64,000 bases of DNA from assembly GCF_014201195.1 (NCBI RefSeq), contig NZ_JACHDS010000001.1, positions 5,766,001-5,830,000 on the forward strand. The letters are read 5' to 3'. Made by a program: the position numbers and the translations under genes. Each line of letters begins with the position of its first letter. Within the stretch, counting starts at the first letter, position 1. The notes under the pieces are model-generated. The model saw only the letters and a list, made by a program, of their open reading frames with translations, was not told where the DNA came from and ran no database searches. The stretch comes from Nocardiopsis mwathae. GTDB taxonomy: Bacteria > Actinomycetota > Actinomycetes > Streptosporangiales > Streptosporangiaceae. This document shows positions 10,702 through 19,922 of the stretch, piece by piece.

Positions 10702-10731
10702 CGGCGTCCGCACGCGTCCCCGTGGGTCGCC

Positions 10732-10784
10732 CGGCCCCGCCCGGTGCCGCACCGCTCCACTCGGTGCGGCGCCGGGCGGGGCCG
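10732..10784. terminator. Very strong bidirectional terminator
   Basis: Arms of 23 bases (10732-10754 and 10762-10784) pair with one G-T wobble around a seven-base loop, between the convergent anchored-protein gene and radA. Confidence 0.85.
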
Positions 10785-10786
10785 CG

Positions 10787-12160
10787 TCATGCGGTGCCCT
10801 GGGACCGGCGCCGGGACGGCAGCGCCAGCCGCAGCCCCTCGGCGAGGTCGTCGATGCCGATGGTCTCGATGCCCTCGACCGGTTCCTCGCTGTGCCGGGG
10901 TACGACCGCCTGGGTGAAGCCGAGCCGCTGCGCCTCCATCAGCCGCCGCTGCACGCCGCTGACGGCCCGCACATCGCCGGCCAGACCCACCTCGCCGATG
11001 GCGATGAGCCCGCGCGGGAGCGCGACGTCCTTCACCGAACCGGCCGTGGCCAGCGCCAGCGCGAGGTCGACCGCGGGCTCGCCCAGTCGGACGCCGCCCA
11101 CGGTGGATGAGAAGACGTCGGCGTTGGCGATGCGCACACCGGCCCGCCGCTCCAGGACGGCCATCACCATGTTGACCCGGCCGGTGTCCAGTCCGGAGGT
11201 GGCGCGGCGCGGGGCCGGCAGGTTGGAGTGCGAGACCAGTGCCTGCACCTCGGCGATGAGCGGACGGCGCCCCTCCAGGGTCACCGTGACACACGTGCCC
11301 GGCACCGGCTCGTTGCGCCGGGTGAGGAACAGGCCGCTGGGGTCGGGCAGGCCGATGATGCCGGAGTCGGTGAGCTCGAAGCAGCCGATCTCGTCGGTGG
11401 GGCCGTACCGGTTCTTCACCGCGCGCAGCATGCGCAGCTGCGAGTGGCGGTCGCCCTCGAACTGCAGGACGACGTCGACCAGGTGCTCCAGCAGCCGCGG
11501 CCCGGCGATGGACCCGTCCTTGGTCACGTGCCCGACCAGCACCGTGGCGATGCCGCGCTCCTTGGCCAGCCGGATCAGCGCACCGGTGACCTCGCGCACC
11601 TGGGTGACCCCGCCCGGAACTCCGGAGACCTCGGGCGAGATCATGGTCTGCACCGAGTCGACGATCAGCAGCCGCGGTGCCACCGCGTCGACATGGCTCA
11701 CCACGGCGGCCACCGATGTCTCGGCCGCGAGGAACAGCTTGGACGAGAGCGCGCCGAGCCGCTCGGCGCGCAGCCGCACCTGCCCGGTCGACTCCTCGCC
11801 GGTCACGTACAGCACGGGACCGCTGTCGGCGGCCAGCGCGGCGACCTCCAGAAGCAGCGTGGACTTGCCGACACCGGGCTCACCGGCCAGCAGCATGACC
11901 CCGCCCGGGACCACGCCTCCGCCCAGCACCCGGTCCAGCTCGTCGAGCCCGGTGGGCGCGGCGTGTGCGGCCTCGACGTCGATCTCGGTGATGGGCAGGG
12001 CCGGGGACGAGACACGCGACGGCGCGATCACCTCCGTCGAGGCGGTACCGGCCTCGTCGACCGTGCCCCACGCCTGGCACTCGCCGCAGCGCCCGACCCA
12101 CTTGAGGGTGGTCCAGCCGCACTCGGCACAACGGAACGTGGTCTTGGGAGCCTTGGCCAT
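10787..12160 (-). CDS. radA: DNA repair protein RadA (RadA/Sms)
   Basis: Branch-migration helicase-like factor that processes recombination intermediates alongside RecA. The 457-residue protein has the N-terminal zinc finger (CAECGWTTLKWVGRCGEC), a RecA-like core with Walker A GEPGVGKSTL (about residue 94), the RadA signature KNRYGPT (about 248) and the C-terminal Lon-protease-like domain. I start it at ATG 12160 (MAKAPKTTFRC), the conserved beginning of the family, rather than 23 codons upstream. It ends immediately beside the shared terminator. Confidence 0.96.
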   Translation of the reverse strand: MAKAPKTTFRCAECGWTTLKWVGRCGECQAWGTVDEAGTASTEVIAPSRVSSPALPITEIDVEAAHAAPTGLDELDRVLGGGVVPGGVMLLAGEPGVGKSTLLLEVAALAADSGPVLYVTGEESTGQVRLRAERLGALSSKLFLAAETSVAAVVSHVDAVAPRLLIVDSVQTMISPEVSGVPGGVTQVREVTGALIRLAKERGIATVLVGHVTKDGSIAGPRLLEHLVDVVLQFEGDRHSQLRMLRAVKNRYGPTDEIGCFELTDSGIIGLPDPSGLFLTRRNEPVPGTCVTVTLEGRRPLIAEVQALVSHSNLPAPRRATSGLDTGRVNMVMAVLERRAGVRIANADVFSSTVGGVRLGEPAVDLALALATAGSVKDVALPRGLIAIGEVGLAGDVRAVSGVQRRLMEAQRLGFTQAVVPRHSEEPVEGIETIGIDDLAEGLRLALPSRRRSQGTA

Positions 12161-12244
12161 GCCAAGCACGCTAGCGCCCACCACCGACATCCCGCGCAGG
12201 TTGTCCACGGACTCGGGGGAAGGGCGCATCGTTCAGGGCACGCC

Positions 12245-12943
12245 TCAGTAGTCGCGCCACCAGAGGTTGATCGCGTAGTCGACCTCCAGGCCCGGGTGGG
12301 TGGCGATGACCTCGTCGGCGACGGCGGGGGTGAACTCGATGCGGACGACAGCCTCGAAGTCGGCGCGGTCCTCGAACAGCCAGCGGATGGTCAGCCGTTC
12401 GCGCTCGAAGCCCTGACGGGCCCAGAAGCGTTCGACGGCCACCGGGTCGTAGGAGGGGAGGAAGCGCCGGAACCAGGTGCCGAACGTGCTGCGGGTCGCA
12501 TCGTTGTCGATGATGAACGCGACGCCGCCGCGCCGCATCACCCGGCGCAGTTCCGCCAGGCCCGGTTCGCAACCCGGACCGAAGAAGTACGCCCAGCGGG
12601 CGTGCGCGACGTCCGCGGAGGAGTCGGGGACGGGCAGCCGCTGGGCGAGTCCGGTGCGCACCGCGGCGTTCTCCACCCCCGCCACCCGGGCGCGCGCCGC
12701 GCTCGCCAGCCCGGCGTGCGGCTCCACCCCGGTCACCCGGGCCGCCCGCCGGGCGAACCGGGGGAGGTGGAAACCGGTGCCACACCCGATGTCGAGCACG
12801 TCGGCGCCGTCCATGCCGCGGATGCGGCCCATTGCGGCGTCGATGACACCATCGGGGTCGACCGCACGGTTCTCCAGCTCGTACACCCGGGGGCTGTTCC
12901 AGATGTTGGGGCTCGGGATCGCCCCCTCCAGCGCTGCGCTCAC
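12245..12943 (-). CDS. SAM-dependent methyltransferase, class I
   Basis: A 232-residue methyltransferase with motif I VLDIGCGTGFHLP (SAM-binding glycine loop), an acidic residue in VTGVEPHAG that should hold the ribose, and the post-I region VARLRRVMRRGGVAFIIDND-like strand (LAELRRVMRRGG). The C-terminal third carries a family-specific extension (FEDRADFEAVVRIEF). Substrate is unknown. GTG 12943 is chosen because the protein then starts SAALEGAIPSPNIWN; a longer N-terminus to 12994 looks non-conserved. It is divergent from the TIM-barrel gene, with about 70 bases between starts. Confidence 0.82.
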   Translation of the reverse strand: MSAALEGAIPSPNIWNSPRVYELENRAVDPDGVIDAAMGRIRGMDGADVLDIGCGTGFHLPRFARRAARVTGVEPHAGLASAARARVAGVENAAVRTGLAQRLPVPDSSADVAHARWAYFFGPGCEPGLAELRRVMRRGGVAFIIDNDATRSTFGTWFRRFLPSYDPVAVERFWARQGFERERLTIRWLFEDRADFEAVVRIEFTPAVADEVIATHPGLEVDYAINLWWRDY

Positions 12944-13011
12944 CCGTAGGACGATAGCGATCGGCGGCGGATCCGAGCCAATCGGAGGCCGCACCGCATA
13001 CCCTTGTCAAG

Positions 13012-14049
13012 GTGAGCGCTATCCAGGTTCCAGACGCGCCCGTTGTGCTCTCGTCGGCGTCGGTCTACCCGGAGAAGACGCCGGTGGCCTTCGAGCTCGC
13101 CGCCAAGCTCGGCTACGACGGCGTTGAAGTTCTGGTGTCCACGGACCGGGTGAGCCAGGACATCGACATGCTCCGCCGCCTCTCCGACTACCACGGGGTG
13201 CCGATCCTCGCCGTCCACGCCCCCTGCCTGATCTTCACGCAGGCCGTCTGGGGCCGCGACCCGTGGGGCAAGCTCGTGCGCTCCAAGGAGATGGCCGAGA
13301 AGCTGGGGGCCAAGACCATCGTGGTGCACCCGGCGTTCCGCTGGCAGCGGGACTATGCCCGGGAGTTCGAGACCGGTATCGAGCGGATGCAGGAGGAGAC
13401 CGACGTCGTCTTCGCGGTCGAGAACATGTACCCGGTGCACATGCGGGGCAAGGAGGCCGTGCCCTACGCGCCGAGCTGGAACCCGCTGGACCGCGACTAC
13501 CCCGACGTCACCCTGGACCTCTCGCACACGGCCATGTCGCGCTCCGACGCGATGGACATGGCCAAGCAGCTGGGCGACCGGCTCTCCCACGTCCACCTCG
13601 CGGACGGCACGGGCAAGCAGAACTTCGACGAGCACCTGATCCCGGGACGCGGCACCCAGCCCTGCGCCGAACTGCTGGAACACCTGGCCACCACCGGCTA
13701 CGAGGGTCAGCTCGTGCTGGAGGTGAACACCCGAAAGGCCGCCGACCGCGAAGCCCGCCAGCTGGAGCTGGCCGAGGCGCTGGCCTTCACGCGGCTGCAC
13801 TTCGCAGCGGGGGTGCGGGGGTCGTCCCCCGGGGAGCACGGTGCAGCGGGGGTGCGGGGGTCGTCCCCCGGGGAGCACGGTGCAGCGGGGGTGCGGGGGT
13901 CGTCCCCAGGTTCCCCGGTATCCCGGGACGCGGAGGCGCCCCGCCCCCGCGACCGCCGCGAGCGCATCGCCCTGCAGCGTCGGGCCGAGCCCGCTCCACC
14001 GCGCCACTTCGTCGTGGACACCGACGGCACGGTCACGGACGAGACCTGA
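13012..14049 (+). CDS. Sugar phosphate isomerase/epimerase-like TIM-barrel protein
   Basis: Xylose-isomerase-like TIM-barrel (AP-endonuclease 2 family). The first 265 of 345 residues show the barrel motifs: [61 protein letters not shown] and LVLEVNT, with the metal-binding His/Glu/Asp positions expected for the fold. The natural substrate cannot be told. The C-terminal tail is odd: it is made of three copies of [13 protein letters not shown] encoded by a 39-base tandem repeat, then a basic Arg/Pro-rich end, so the tail is probably a recent expansion and not part of the enzyme. GTG 13012 is the start. Confidence 0.85.
   Translation: MSAIQVPDAPVVLSSASVYPEKTPVAFELAAKLGYDGVEVLVSTDRVSQDIDMLRRLSDYHGVPILAVHAPCLIFTQAVWGRDPWGKLVRSKEMAEKLGAKTIVVHPAFRWQRDYAREFETGIERMQEETDVVFAVENMYPVHMRGKEAVPYAPSWNPLDRDYPDVTLDLSHTAMSRSDAMDMAKQLGDRLSHVHLADGTGKQNFDEHLIPGRGTQPCAELLEHLATTGYEGQLVLEVNTRKAADREARQLELAEALAFTRLHFAAGVRGSSPGEHGAAGVRGSSPGEHGAAGVRGSSPGSPVSRDAEAPRPRDRRERIALQRRAEPAPPRHFVVDTDGTVTDET
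13804..13907 (+). repeat. 39-base tandem repeat within a coding sequence (2.7 copies)
   Basis: Units at 13804-13842 and 13843-13881 are identical; a third copy (13882-13907) matches for 26 bases and then diverges. The unit length is a multiple of three, so the reading frame stays open and encodes repeated [13 protein letters not shown]. Each unit contains the self-complementary stretch GGGG-TCGT-CCCC, which may favour slippage. Confidence 0.92.
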
Positions 14050-14062
14050 CACCCTGGTCGCC

Positions 14063-14644
14063 ATGGCGAGAACAGGACGACGGCCGGGCGCCACGCAGAC
14101 CCGGGAGGAGATCCTGCGGGCGGCCCGCGAACAGTTCGCCGAGTTCGGCTACGACGGCGCCACGATCCGCGGCATCGCCCGGGCGGCAGGGGTCGACCCC
14201 GCACTCGTGCACCACTACTTCGGGGCGAAGGAGCAGGTGTTCGTCGCGGCGATGCGGCTGCCCTTCAACCCGGCCGAGAAGATCCCCGCGATCATCGCCG
14301 AACACAGGGACGACCCCGCCGAGGCGATCATCCGGTTCTTCCTCGGCGTCTGGGACGCCCCCGAGACCCGCGAACCGCTGCTGGCCCTGATCCGCTCCGC
14401 GGCCGGCCACGAAGACGCGGCGGCGGTCGTGCAGGGCTTCATGAACGATGTCATCGTGCACCGCATCGCCGAGGAGTTCGGCTTCGCGCCGCTGCGTGCG
14501 GCGATGATCGGATCCCAGCTGTTCGGCCTGGTCCTGATGCGCTACGTGGTGGGCGTCGAGGTGGTCCGCACAGCGGACGCCGAACAGATCGTCGCCATCT
14601 ACGCCCCCGCCATCCGCGCCGTCATCGAGGGGGGCGATGCGTGA
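14063..14644 (+). CDS. TetR/AcrR family transcriptional regulator
   Basis: A 193-residue repressor-type protein. The N-terminal TetR helix-turn-helix is clear (TREEILRAAREQFAEFGYDGATIRGIARAAGVDPALVHHYFGAKEQ, residues about 13-57) and the C-terminal ligand-binding domain is of the actinobacterial kind (AAVVQGFMNDVIVHRIAEEFG). It starts 13 bases after the TIM-barrel gene, so the two are probably co-transcribed. The ligand and targets are unknown; the neighbouring genes are the first candidates. Confidence 0.9.
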   Translation: MARTGRRPGATQTREEILRAAREQFAEFGYDGATIRGIARAAGVDPALVHHYFGAKEQVFVAAMRLPFNPAEKIPAIIAEHRDDPAEAIIRFFLGVWDAPETREPLLALIRSAAGHEDAAAVVQGFMNDVIVHRIAEEFGFAPLRAAMIGSQLFGLVLMRYVVGVEVVRTADAEQIVAIYAPAIRAVIEGGDA

Positions 14645-14939
14645 CCGCCACTCGCAGTCCCCGCCCGGTGATCGGGAGCATCGGGAACCCGGGTTCGTCC
14701 CGCCCTGCCTGTTGAACGCGCATCCCTTCGCCTCCCCGAGGTGCCCTCGGTGGCTCCGGCCGGCGGACCCTCGGCCCGCCCACGGGCCGACCGGGCGCCG
14801 GAGGTTCGTCGCGGGGGCATCGTGCACCGGACCCGTTTCCCGGCGTCCGCGGCTGCGTGCCCTCGACAGGGATCGGGGCGTCGGGCGGCGTAGGCTCGAA
14901 AGACCCCCTGGTGTCGTGGTGTGGATGGAGGAGCGGCGG

Positions 14940-15872
14940 ATGGTCTGGCGGAACGCTTTCCTGGCGGTCTCCGGGAACGAGCGGTTGCGGTCGTTCGTCT
15001 CGTCGTCGCGGGTGACGCGGGGGGTCATCGACCGGTTCGTCGCCGGGGAGAGCGCCGTCGACGCGGTGCGGGCGGCGGGGGAGCTCGCCGAACGCGGTAT
15101 CTACTCCTCGGTCGACCTGCTGGGGGAGGACACCGCGCACCCTGCGCAGGCCGAGGAGATCACCCGCGGGTACCTGCGGCTGCTGGAGCGGCTCGACGAC
15201 GCCGGGCTGTCCGGGTGGGCGGAGGTGTCCGTCAAGGCGACCGCCGTCGGCCTCGCGCTCGGGGCAGAGGGGGAGGCACTGGCCGCCGAGAACGTCGGGC
15301 GCATCTGCGCGGCCGCCGGCGACGTCGGGACCACCGTCACCGTCGATATGGAGGCGCCCGACACCGTCGACGCCACGCTGCGCATCGCCACCTCGCTCCG
15401 CGACCGGTTCCCCTGGCTGGGCTGCGTGCTGCAGTCGTACCTGTACCGCACCGACGCCGACACCGCCGCGCTGGCACTGCCCAAGGCCCGGATCCGGCTG
15501 TGCAAGGGTGCCTACGCTCCCGACCCCGTCACCGGATTCACCGCGCGGCGCGACGTGGACGCCTCCTACGTGCGCTCGCTGCGCCTGCTGATGGCGAGCG
15601 AGGCCTACCCCATGGTCGCGACGCACGACCCGCGGCTGATCGACATCGCCGGGACGCTCGCCCGCCGCTACGGCAAGGCGCCGGGCGACTTCGAGTACCA
15701 GATGCTCTACGGCGTGCGCCCCGACGAGCAGCGACGACTGGCCGACGAGGGCCACAAGGTACGCGTCTACATCCCCTATGGCGACAACTGGTACGGCTAT
15801 CTGGCCCGCCGCCTCGCCGAGCGACCCGCCAACCTGATGTTCGCCGCGCGGTCGGCGGTGTCCAGGAAGTGA
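14940..15872 (+). CDS. Proline dehydrogenase (monofunctional, FAD)
   Basis: Oxidises L-proline to 1-pyrroline-5-carboxylate and passes electrons to the quinone pool. The 310-residue protein is a PRODH TIM barrel: WAEVSVKATAVG, VTVDMEAPD, LGCVLQSYLYRT, IRLCKGAYAP and the C-terminal helix-8 signature YGDNWYGYLARRLAERPAN, which shapes the proline pocket. It is monofunctional, without the aldehyde dehydrogenase half of PutA. ATG 14940 is chosen because GGAGGAG (14927-14933) is six bases upstream. The next gene, proC, makes proline from the same intermediate, so the pair could form a proline/P5C cycle. Confidence 0.93.
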   Translation: MVWRNAFLAVSGNERLRSFVSSSRVTRGVIDRFVAGESAVDAVRAAGELAERGIYSSVDLLGEDTAHPAQAEEITRGYLRLLERLDDAGLSGWAEVSVKATAVGLALGAEGEALAAENVGRICAAAGDVGTTVTVDMEAPDTVDATLRIATSLRDRFPWLGCVLQSYLYRTDADTAALALPKARIRLCKGAYAPDPVTGFTARRDVDASYVRSLRLLMASEAYPMVATHDPRLIDIAGTLARRYGKAPGDFEYQMLYGVRPDEQRRLADEGHKVRVYIPYGDNWYGYLARRLAERPANLMFAARSAVSRK

Positions 15873-15935
15873 GAAAGGCGACGCGCGGGGCAGCCGAGCG
15901 CCGATACCGTTGAAAGCGTTCGAAAGGTGGAGTGA

Positions 15936-16733
15936 ATGATCGCGATCATCGGTGCCGGGAAAATGGGCGAGGCCCTGCTCGCCGGGCTGCTGGGGACCGG
16001 GTACGACCCGGCCGACGTCCTCGTCGTGGAGCCGCGCGCGCCGCACGCCGCCCGGCTGCGGCAGCAGTACGGGGTGGAGACCGTGTCGCCGCGCGAGGCG
16101 GCGCAGCGCGCCGCGACGCTGCTGCTCGCGATCAAGCCGCAGGACATGGTCGACCTGCTCGACGACCTCGCCCCGCACCTGGGCGGCGGTCGGCGCCTGG
16201 TCATCTCCGTGGCGGCCGGGATCACCACCGCGGTGCTGGAGAAGCACCTGAGCGCCGACGTCGCCGTCGTCCGCGCCATGCCCAACACCCCCGCACTGGT
16301 GGGCAAGGGCATGACGGCGATCGCGGCGGGCACGCACACCACGCCCGAGCAGCTCGACCACGCCGAGCGGCTGCTGCGCTCGGTCGGCGAGGTGGTGCAG
16401 GTGCCCGAGAAGCACATGGACACGGTCACCGCGCTGTCCGGGAGCGGTCCGGCCTACTTCTACTTCATCGCCGAAACGATGGTCGAGGCGGGCGTCGCGA
16501 TGGGCATGCCGCGTGACACCGCGCAGCGGCTCGTCGGGCAGACCATCGCCGGGGCGTCGGCCATGCTGAACGAGTCCGGGGAGCACCCGGTGGTCCTGCG
16601 CGAGGCGGTCACCTCGCCGGGCGGAACGACCGCCGCCGCGGTCCGGGAACTGGACCGCCACGGAGTGCGGACCGCGTTCGCCGACGCCATCGAGGCGGCG
16701 CGCGACCGCAGCCGCGCCCTGTCGGAGGGCTGA
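15936..16733 (+). CDS. proC: Pyrroline-5-carboxylate reductase
   Basis: Reduces 1-pyrroline-5-carboxylate to proline with NAD(P)H, the last step of proline synthesis. The 265-residue protein begins with a Rossmann dinucleotide loop (IAIIGAGKMGEALLAGLL) and carries the family signatures VRAMPNTPALVGKGMTAI and the C-terminal substrate region ALSGSGPAYFYFIAETMVEAGVAMG with VTSPGGTTAAAV. AAGGTGGAG lies just upstream of ATG 15936. It follows proline dehydrogenase by 63 bases. Confidence 0.96.
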   Translation: MIAIIGAGKMGEALLAGLLGTGYDPADVLVVEPRAPHAARLRQQYGVETVSPREAAQRAATLLLAIKPQDMVDLLDDLAPHLGGGRRLVISVAAGITTAVLEKHLSADVAVVRAMPNTPALVGKGMTAIAAGTHTTPEQLDHAERLLRSVGEVVQVPEKHMDTVTALSGSGPAYFYFIAETMVEAGVAMGMPRDTAQRLVGQTIAGASAMLNESGEHPVVLREAVTSPGGTTAAAVRELDRHGVRTAFADAIEAARDRSRALSEG

Positions 16734-16938
16734 ACCCCCGCCGGACGCTCTGGACGCATCCGTCTCCTCCGTCGATCTCGGTGCCGCGGGCCGGATACCG
16801 GCGGGCATCCGGTCGACGGCCCCGAGGGCGACGGAGGGGTGCGGGCGGGGGAATGACCCCGGTCGTCCATTGGTTTGTACCGGTTGACTACTGTGTTGTT
16901 CGGCACAGGCCGCGATGTCGGGACCGCTGGGAGGGCGC

Positions 16939-18117
16939 ATGGGCTGTTCGCTTCACCTGGCCTGGGATGATGGGTTGACCGCCTACAACTTCGGGCCGGA
17001 GCATCCGCTCGCGCCCGTCCGGGTGGAGCTGACCATGGCCCTCAGCCGTGAGCTGGGCGTCTTCGACGCGCCCGGGGTGTCGTTCATCGGCGCGGAGCCG
17101 GCCTCGGACGACCTGCTCAAGCTCATCCACGATCCCGGCTACATCGAAGCGGTGAAGCGCGCCGGGGACACGCTCGTCGGGGACGAGCAGTACTGCCTCG
17201 GCACCCCCGACAACCCCGTCTTCCCGCAGATGCACGAGGCCGCCGCCCTCGTGGGCGGGGCGTCCGTCGCCGCCGCCCGCGCGGTGTGGAGCGGCGAGAC
17301 CGAGCACGCCGCCAACATCGCGGGCGGGCTGCACCACGCCATGCCCAAGCACGCCTGGGGCTTCTGCGTCTACAACGACGCCGCCCTGGCCATCGCCTGG
17401 CTGCTCGAACAGGGCGCCAAGCGCGTCGCCTACGTCGACGTGGACGTGCACCACGGTGACGGCGTGCAGGCCATGTTCTACGACGATCCGCGCGTGCTGA
17501 CGATCAGCCTGCACGAGTCGCCGCTGACCCTCTTCCCCGGCACCGGCCGCCCCACCGAGGTCGGCGGCCCCAGTGCCGAGGGCTACTCCGTCAACGTCGC
17601 CCTGCCGGCCGGGACCGATGACACCCGCTGGCTGCGCGCCTTCGAGGCCACCGTCCCGCCGCTGCTGCGCGAGTTCCAGCCGGAGGTGCTGGTCACCCAG
17701 CAGGGTGCCGACACCCACCTGCTGGACCCGCTGGCCAACCTCACGCTGAGCCTCGACGGCCAGCGTCGGATCTACTCCGCCATGCACAAACTGGCCAAGG
17801 AGACCGCGGGCGGGCGCTGGGTGGTCCTCGGCGGTGGCGGGTATGAGCTGGTGCAGGTCGTGCCGCGCGCGTGGACGCACCTGCTGGCCGAGGTCGCGGG
17901 GGTCGAGATCGACCCCGGCATCGAGACACCGGAGGCCTGGCGGGGTTTCGTCCGCGAGCGCACCGGCGAGGCCCCTCCGCTGTACATGACGGACGGGCGC
18001 GCCCCCCGGTTCACCCCCTTCGACGAGGGCTTCGACCCGGATGACCCGGTCGACCAGGCGATCCAGGAGACGCGGAAGGCGGTCTTCCCCAGCCACGGGA
18101 TCGATCCGAGCCTGTGA
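16939..18117 (+). CDS. acuC: AcuC-type acetoin utilization protein / histone deacetylase-family hydrolase
   Basis: Zn-dependent deacetylase of the HDAC/AcuC superfamily; AcuC proteins in bacteria deacetylate enzymes such as acetyl-CoA synthetase (family knowledge). The 392-residue protein has GGLHHAMPKHAWGFCVYND with the catalytic His pair, YVDVDVHHGDGVQAMFY with Asp/His zinc ligands, the third ligand Asp in QQGADTHLLDPLA, and the late GGGGYEL loop. ATG 16939 has GGGAGG four bases upstream; an in-frame ATG at 16915 is an alternative. Its role in acetoin use itself is not established here. Confidence 0.9.
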   Translation: MGCSLHLAWDDGLTAYNFGPEHPLAPVRVELTMALSRELGVFDAPGVSFIGAEPASDDLLKLIHDPGYIEAVKRAGDTLVGDEQYCLGTPDNPVFPQMHEAAALVGGASVAAARAVWSGETEHAANIAGGLHHAMPKHAWGFCVYNDAALAIAWLLEQGAKRVAYVDVDVHHGDGVQAMFYDDPRVLTISLHESPLTLFPGTGRPTEVGGPSAEGYSVNVALPAGTDDTRWLRAFEATVPPLLREFQPEVLVTQQGADTHLLDPLANLTLSLDGQRRIYSAMHKLAKETAGGRWVVLGGGGYELVQVVPRAWTHLLAEVAGVEIDPGIETPEAWRGFVRERTGEAPPLYMTDGRAPRFTPFDEGFDPDDPVDQAIQETRKAVFPSHGIDPSL

Positions 18118-18344
18118 GCGCGGCCACGACTCCCGGGTCCGATTCGCCCACCGCAGCGGTGGGTGAAGTTGAATGCGGGGCGGACAGGGTATGACGACGC
18201 GTGCTGCCCGTCCCCGGGCGGATCGGGATCGGCCGCGCCGTGGGGAATGGAGCGGGACCCGCCGCTGCGCGTGGCGCGTGCGGCGGGTCGTCGGCCGGGA
18301 ACGAGCCGGATCGACGGGTCCGGCAGTGGGAGGGGGATCTTTTG

Positions 18345-19142
18345 GTGGCGCCGCCTTCGCGTGCAGAACTCATCCAGCACTTGGTGCGCACCGGTATCGC
18401 CGGGCACGTGGACACACCCCGGCAGAGCAACCTCAGGCACTACCGGCGGCTGTGCCACAAGGACCCCTACTACCAGTTCGGCCTCACCTTCGCCCATGAG
18501 TGGTCGTTCTCGGAGGTTCTGGCCCTGATGGTGAAGCGCTGCGGGGTGGTGGCCGACGAGTCGCACCAGTGGGGGATCGACACCATCGACCCCGATCTGA
18601 CCGTGGACGCGCTGGAGGCCGTGGGCGACCGCCTCGCCGAGGCGGCGCGCTACCGGGAGCGGGTCATGTTCGCGACCGGCCACCCGCGCAATCTGCTGGA
18701 GACCTACCAGCTGTGGAAGAGCGAGCTGGAGAAGCGCGGTTGCGAGGTCGTCACCGCGGCGGGCGGATACTCCTATGAGGTGACGACCGAACAGCCGCCC
18801 CACCGCCGCATCCTGGTGTGGCGCGACGGGGTCGGACTGGTGATGGACGGTGAGGCACCGCGGCACAGCCACCATCCCTTCGGAATGCGGGCAGCCCTGA
18901 ACTCCCTTACTGAGCGGGGCGAAGAGTGGCCGCAGGTGGTCATCGCCGATCATGGTTTCGCGGGTGCCGCCGGCGAAGCGGGTATCCCCACCATCGGGTT
19001 CGCGGACTGTAACGATCCGGCGCTCTTCCTCGCCGAACACGAGGGAAAACTCCTCACCACGGTCCCCTTGGACGACGGATACTCCACCGACGACTACCGC
19101 CCGCTGTCCGACTACGTCCTGCACAGGGCGGGGTTCAGGTGA
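18345..19142 (+). CDS. Putative phosphatase, conserved actinobacterial protein
   Basis: A 265-residue protein beginning APPSRAELIQHLVRTGIAGHV. Blocks that look conserved are NLRHYRRLCHKDPYYQFGL, ERVMFATGHPRNLLETYQLW, GGYSYEVTTEQPPHRRILVW, a His-rich RHSHHPFGM and VVIADHGFAGAAGEAGIPTIGFADCNDPALF. I recall such proteins annotated as phosphatases in streptomycetes; the VIADHG and FADCNDPALF parts could supply metal-binding acids, but I cannot name the catalytic residues with certainty. GTG 18345 is chosen because GGGAGGGGG ends about eight bases upstream. It follows acuC and precedes a BldC-like gene. Confidence 0.65.
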   Translation: MAPPSRAELIQHLVRTGIAGHVDTPRQSNLRHYRRLCHKDPYYQFGLTFAHEWSFSEVLALMVKRCGVVADESHQWGIDTIDPDLTVDALEAVGDRLAEAARYRERVMFATGHPRNLLETYQLWKSELEKRGCEVVTAAGGYSYEVTTEQPPHRRILVWRDGVGLVMDGEAPRHSHHPFGMRAALNSLTERGEEWPQVVIADHGFAGAAGEAGIPTIGFADCNDPALFLAEHEGKLLTTVPLDDGYSTDDYRPLSDYVLHRAGFR

Positions 19143-19410
19143 CAGGGGAGCCGTTTATACCCATCCGCTAAACCTCACGCGACCCCCAGCCCTCATGTAG
19201 CTGCAGAGACAGCAAAACCGGCCTTTCAAAGCCGTGCACGCGGATCTACCCTGAAACCGGACGTGTCAGCAGTTACCGAACGGCACGCCGGCGCGGCGAT
19301 GGGGCGTAGCGGCCGGGAGCCATCCCCTCACTGCCGTACGGGGTCATCGCGTCGGCAGACAGAAGCAGTGACACCTACGCGCACGTCCGGAAGCGAGGGC
19401 GTTGCAGAAC

Positions 19411-19614
19411 ATGAACGGGAGTAAGGCACCTCTGGAAGAGGTCAGGTTCCTCACCGTGGCCGAGGTCGCCACGATCATGCGTGTCTCCAAGATGACCGTC
19501 TACCGAATGGTCCACTCCGGTGTGCTTCCCGCGATCCGTGTGGGCCGCTCGTACCGAGTGCCGGAACGCGCTGTCCACGACTACCTCCGCGAAGCGTTCG
19601 TCGAGGCCGGTTGA
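19411..19614 (+). CDS. Excisionase-type winged-helix DNA-binding protein (BldC-like)
   Basis: A 67-residue protein that is almost entirely one MerR/excisionase helix-turn-helix: RFLTVAEVATIMRVSKMTVYRMVHSGVLPAIRVGRSYRVPERAVHDYL. It lacks an effector domain. It resembles the streptomycete BldC-like protein that I remember next to proC-region genes in Streptomyces (sometimes called BdtA), so it may be a developmental or housekeeping DNA-binding protein rather than a mobile-element excisionase. No integrase is nearby. ATG 19411 is used; an upstream in-frame TTG at 19402 is less likely. Confidence 0.82.
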   Translation: MNGSKAPLEEVRFLTVAEVATIMRVSKMTVYRMVHSGVLPAIRVGRSYRVPERAVHDYLREAFVEAG

Positions 19615-19922
19615 GCAAGCGGCGTGTCACCCATGGGGGCGGTGCAGCCCCGCCCATCGCCCCTAGGGTGGGCCGCGGTACACCACGATCGCATTTCTGT
19701 GTGAGCCGACCACCGACGGCTCCGGCGCGGGCCTGATACGGGCCCGTCACCGGTACGGCCCGGTCCGACCCACACCCGGCGCGGGTGTGGCGTGAGACCG
19801 AGGTCGGCGGCCGGCGGAGAAGCGGACAACAGGGGCATCGAAGCAGGCGCCGACGCATCTACTACACTTTGTCGTTGTTGACGTCGTGCCCGCCTTCACC
19901 TCCCGTTTCCGAGGTCCCACCG
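19615..19922. other. Intergenic region before the cytochrome c maturation operon
   Basis: No gene seen. A short hairpin (GGGGGCGG with CCCCGCCC, about 19636-19657) may terminate the upstream gene. The promoter of the resA operon should lie in the last 100 bases, which include a less GC-rich stretch (ACTACACTTTGTCGTTGTTG), but no hexamer pair is convincing. Confidence 0.4.

Noticed and set aside
10722-12949. Very long plus-strand open frames over radA and the methyltransferase gene
   Set aside because: They are GC-bias shadows of well-recognised minus-strand genes.
13804-13907. Tandem 39-base repeats as a CRISPR array
   Set aside because: The units are directly adjacent with no spacers, lie inside an open reading frame and have no cas genes nearby.
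19615-19922. Gene for the tiny ribosomal protein bS22/AURKAIP1 type, which I expected near the BldC-like gene
   Set aside because: No Lys/Arg-rich short frame of that type is present on either strand here.
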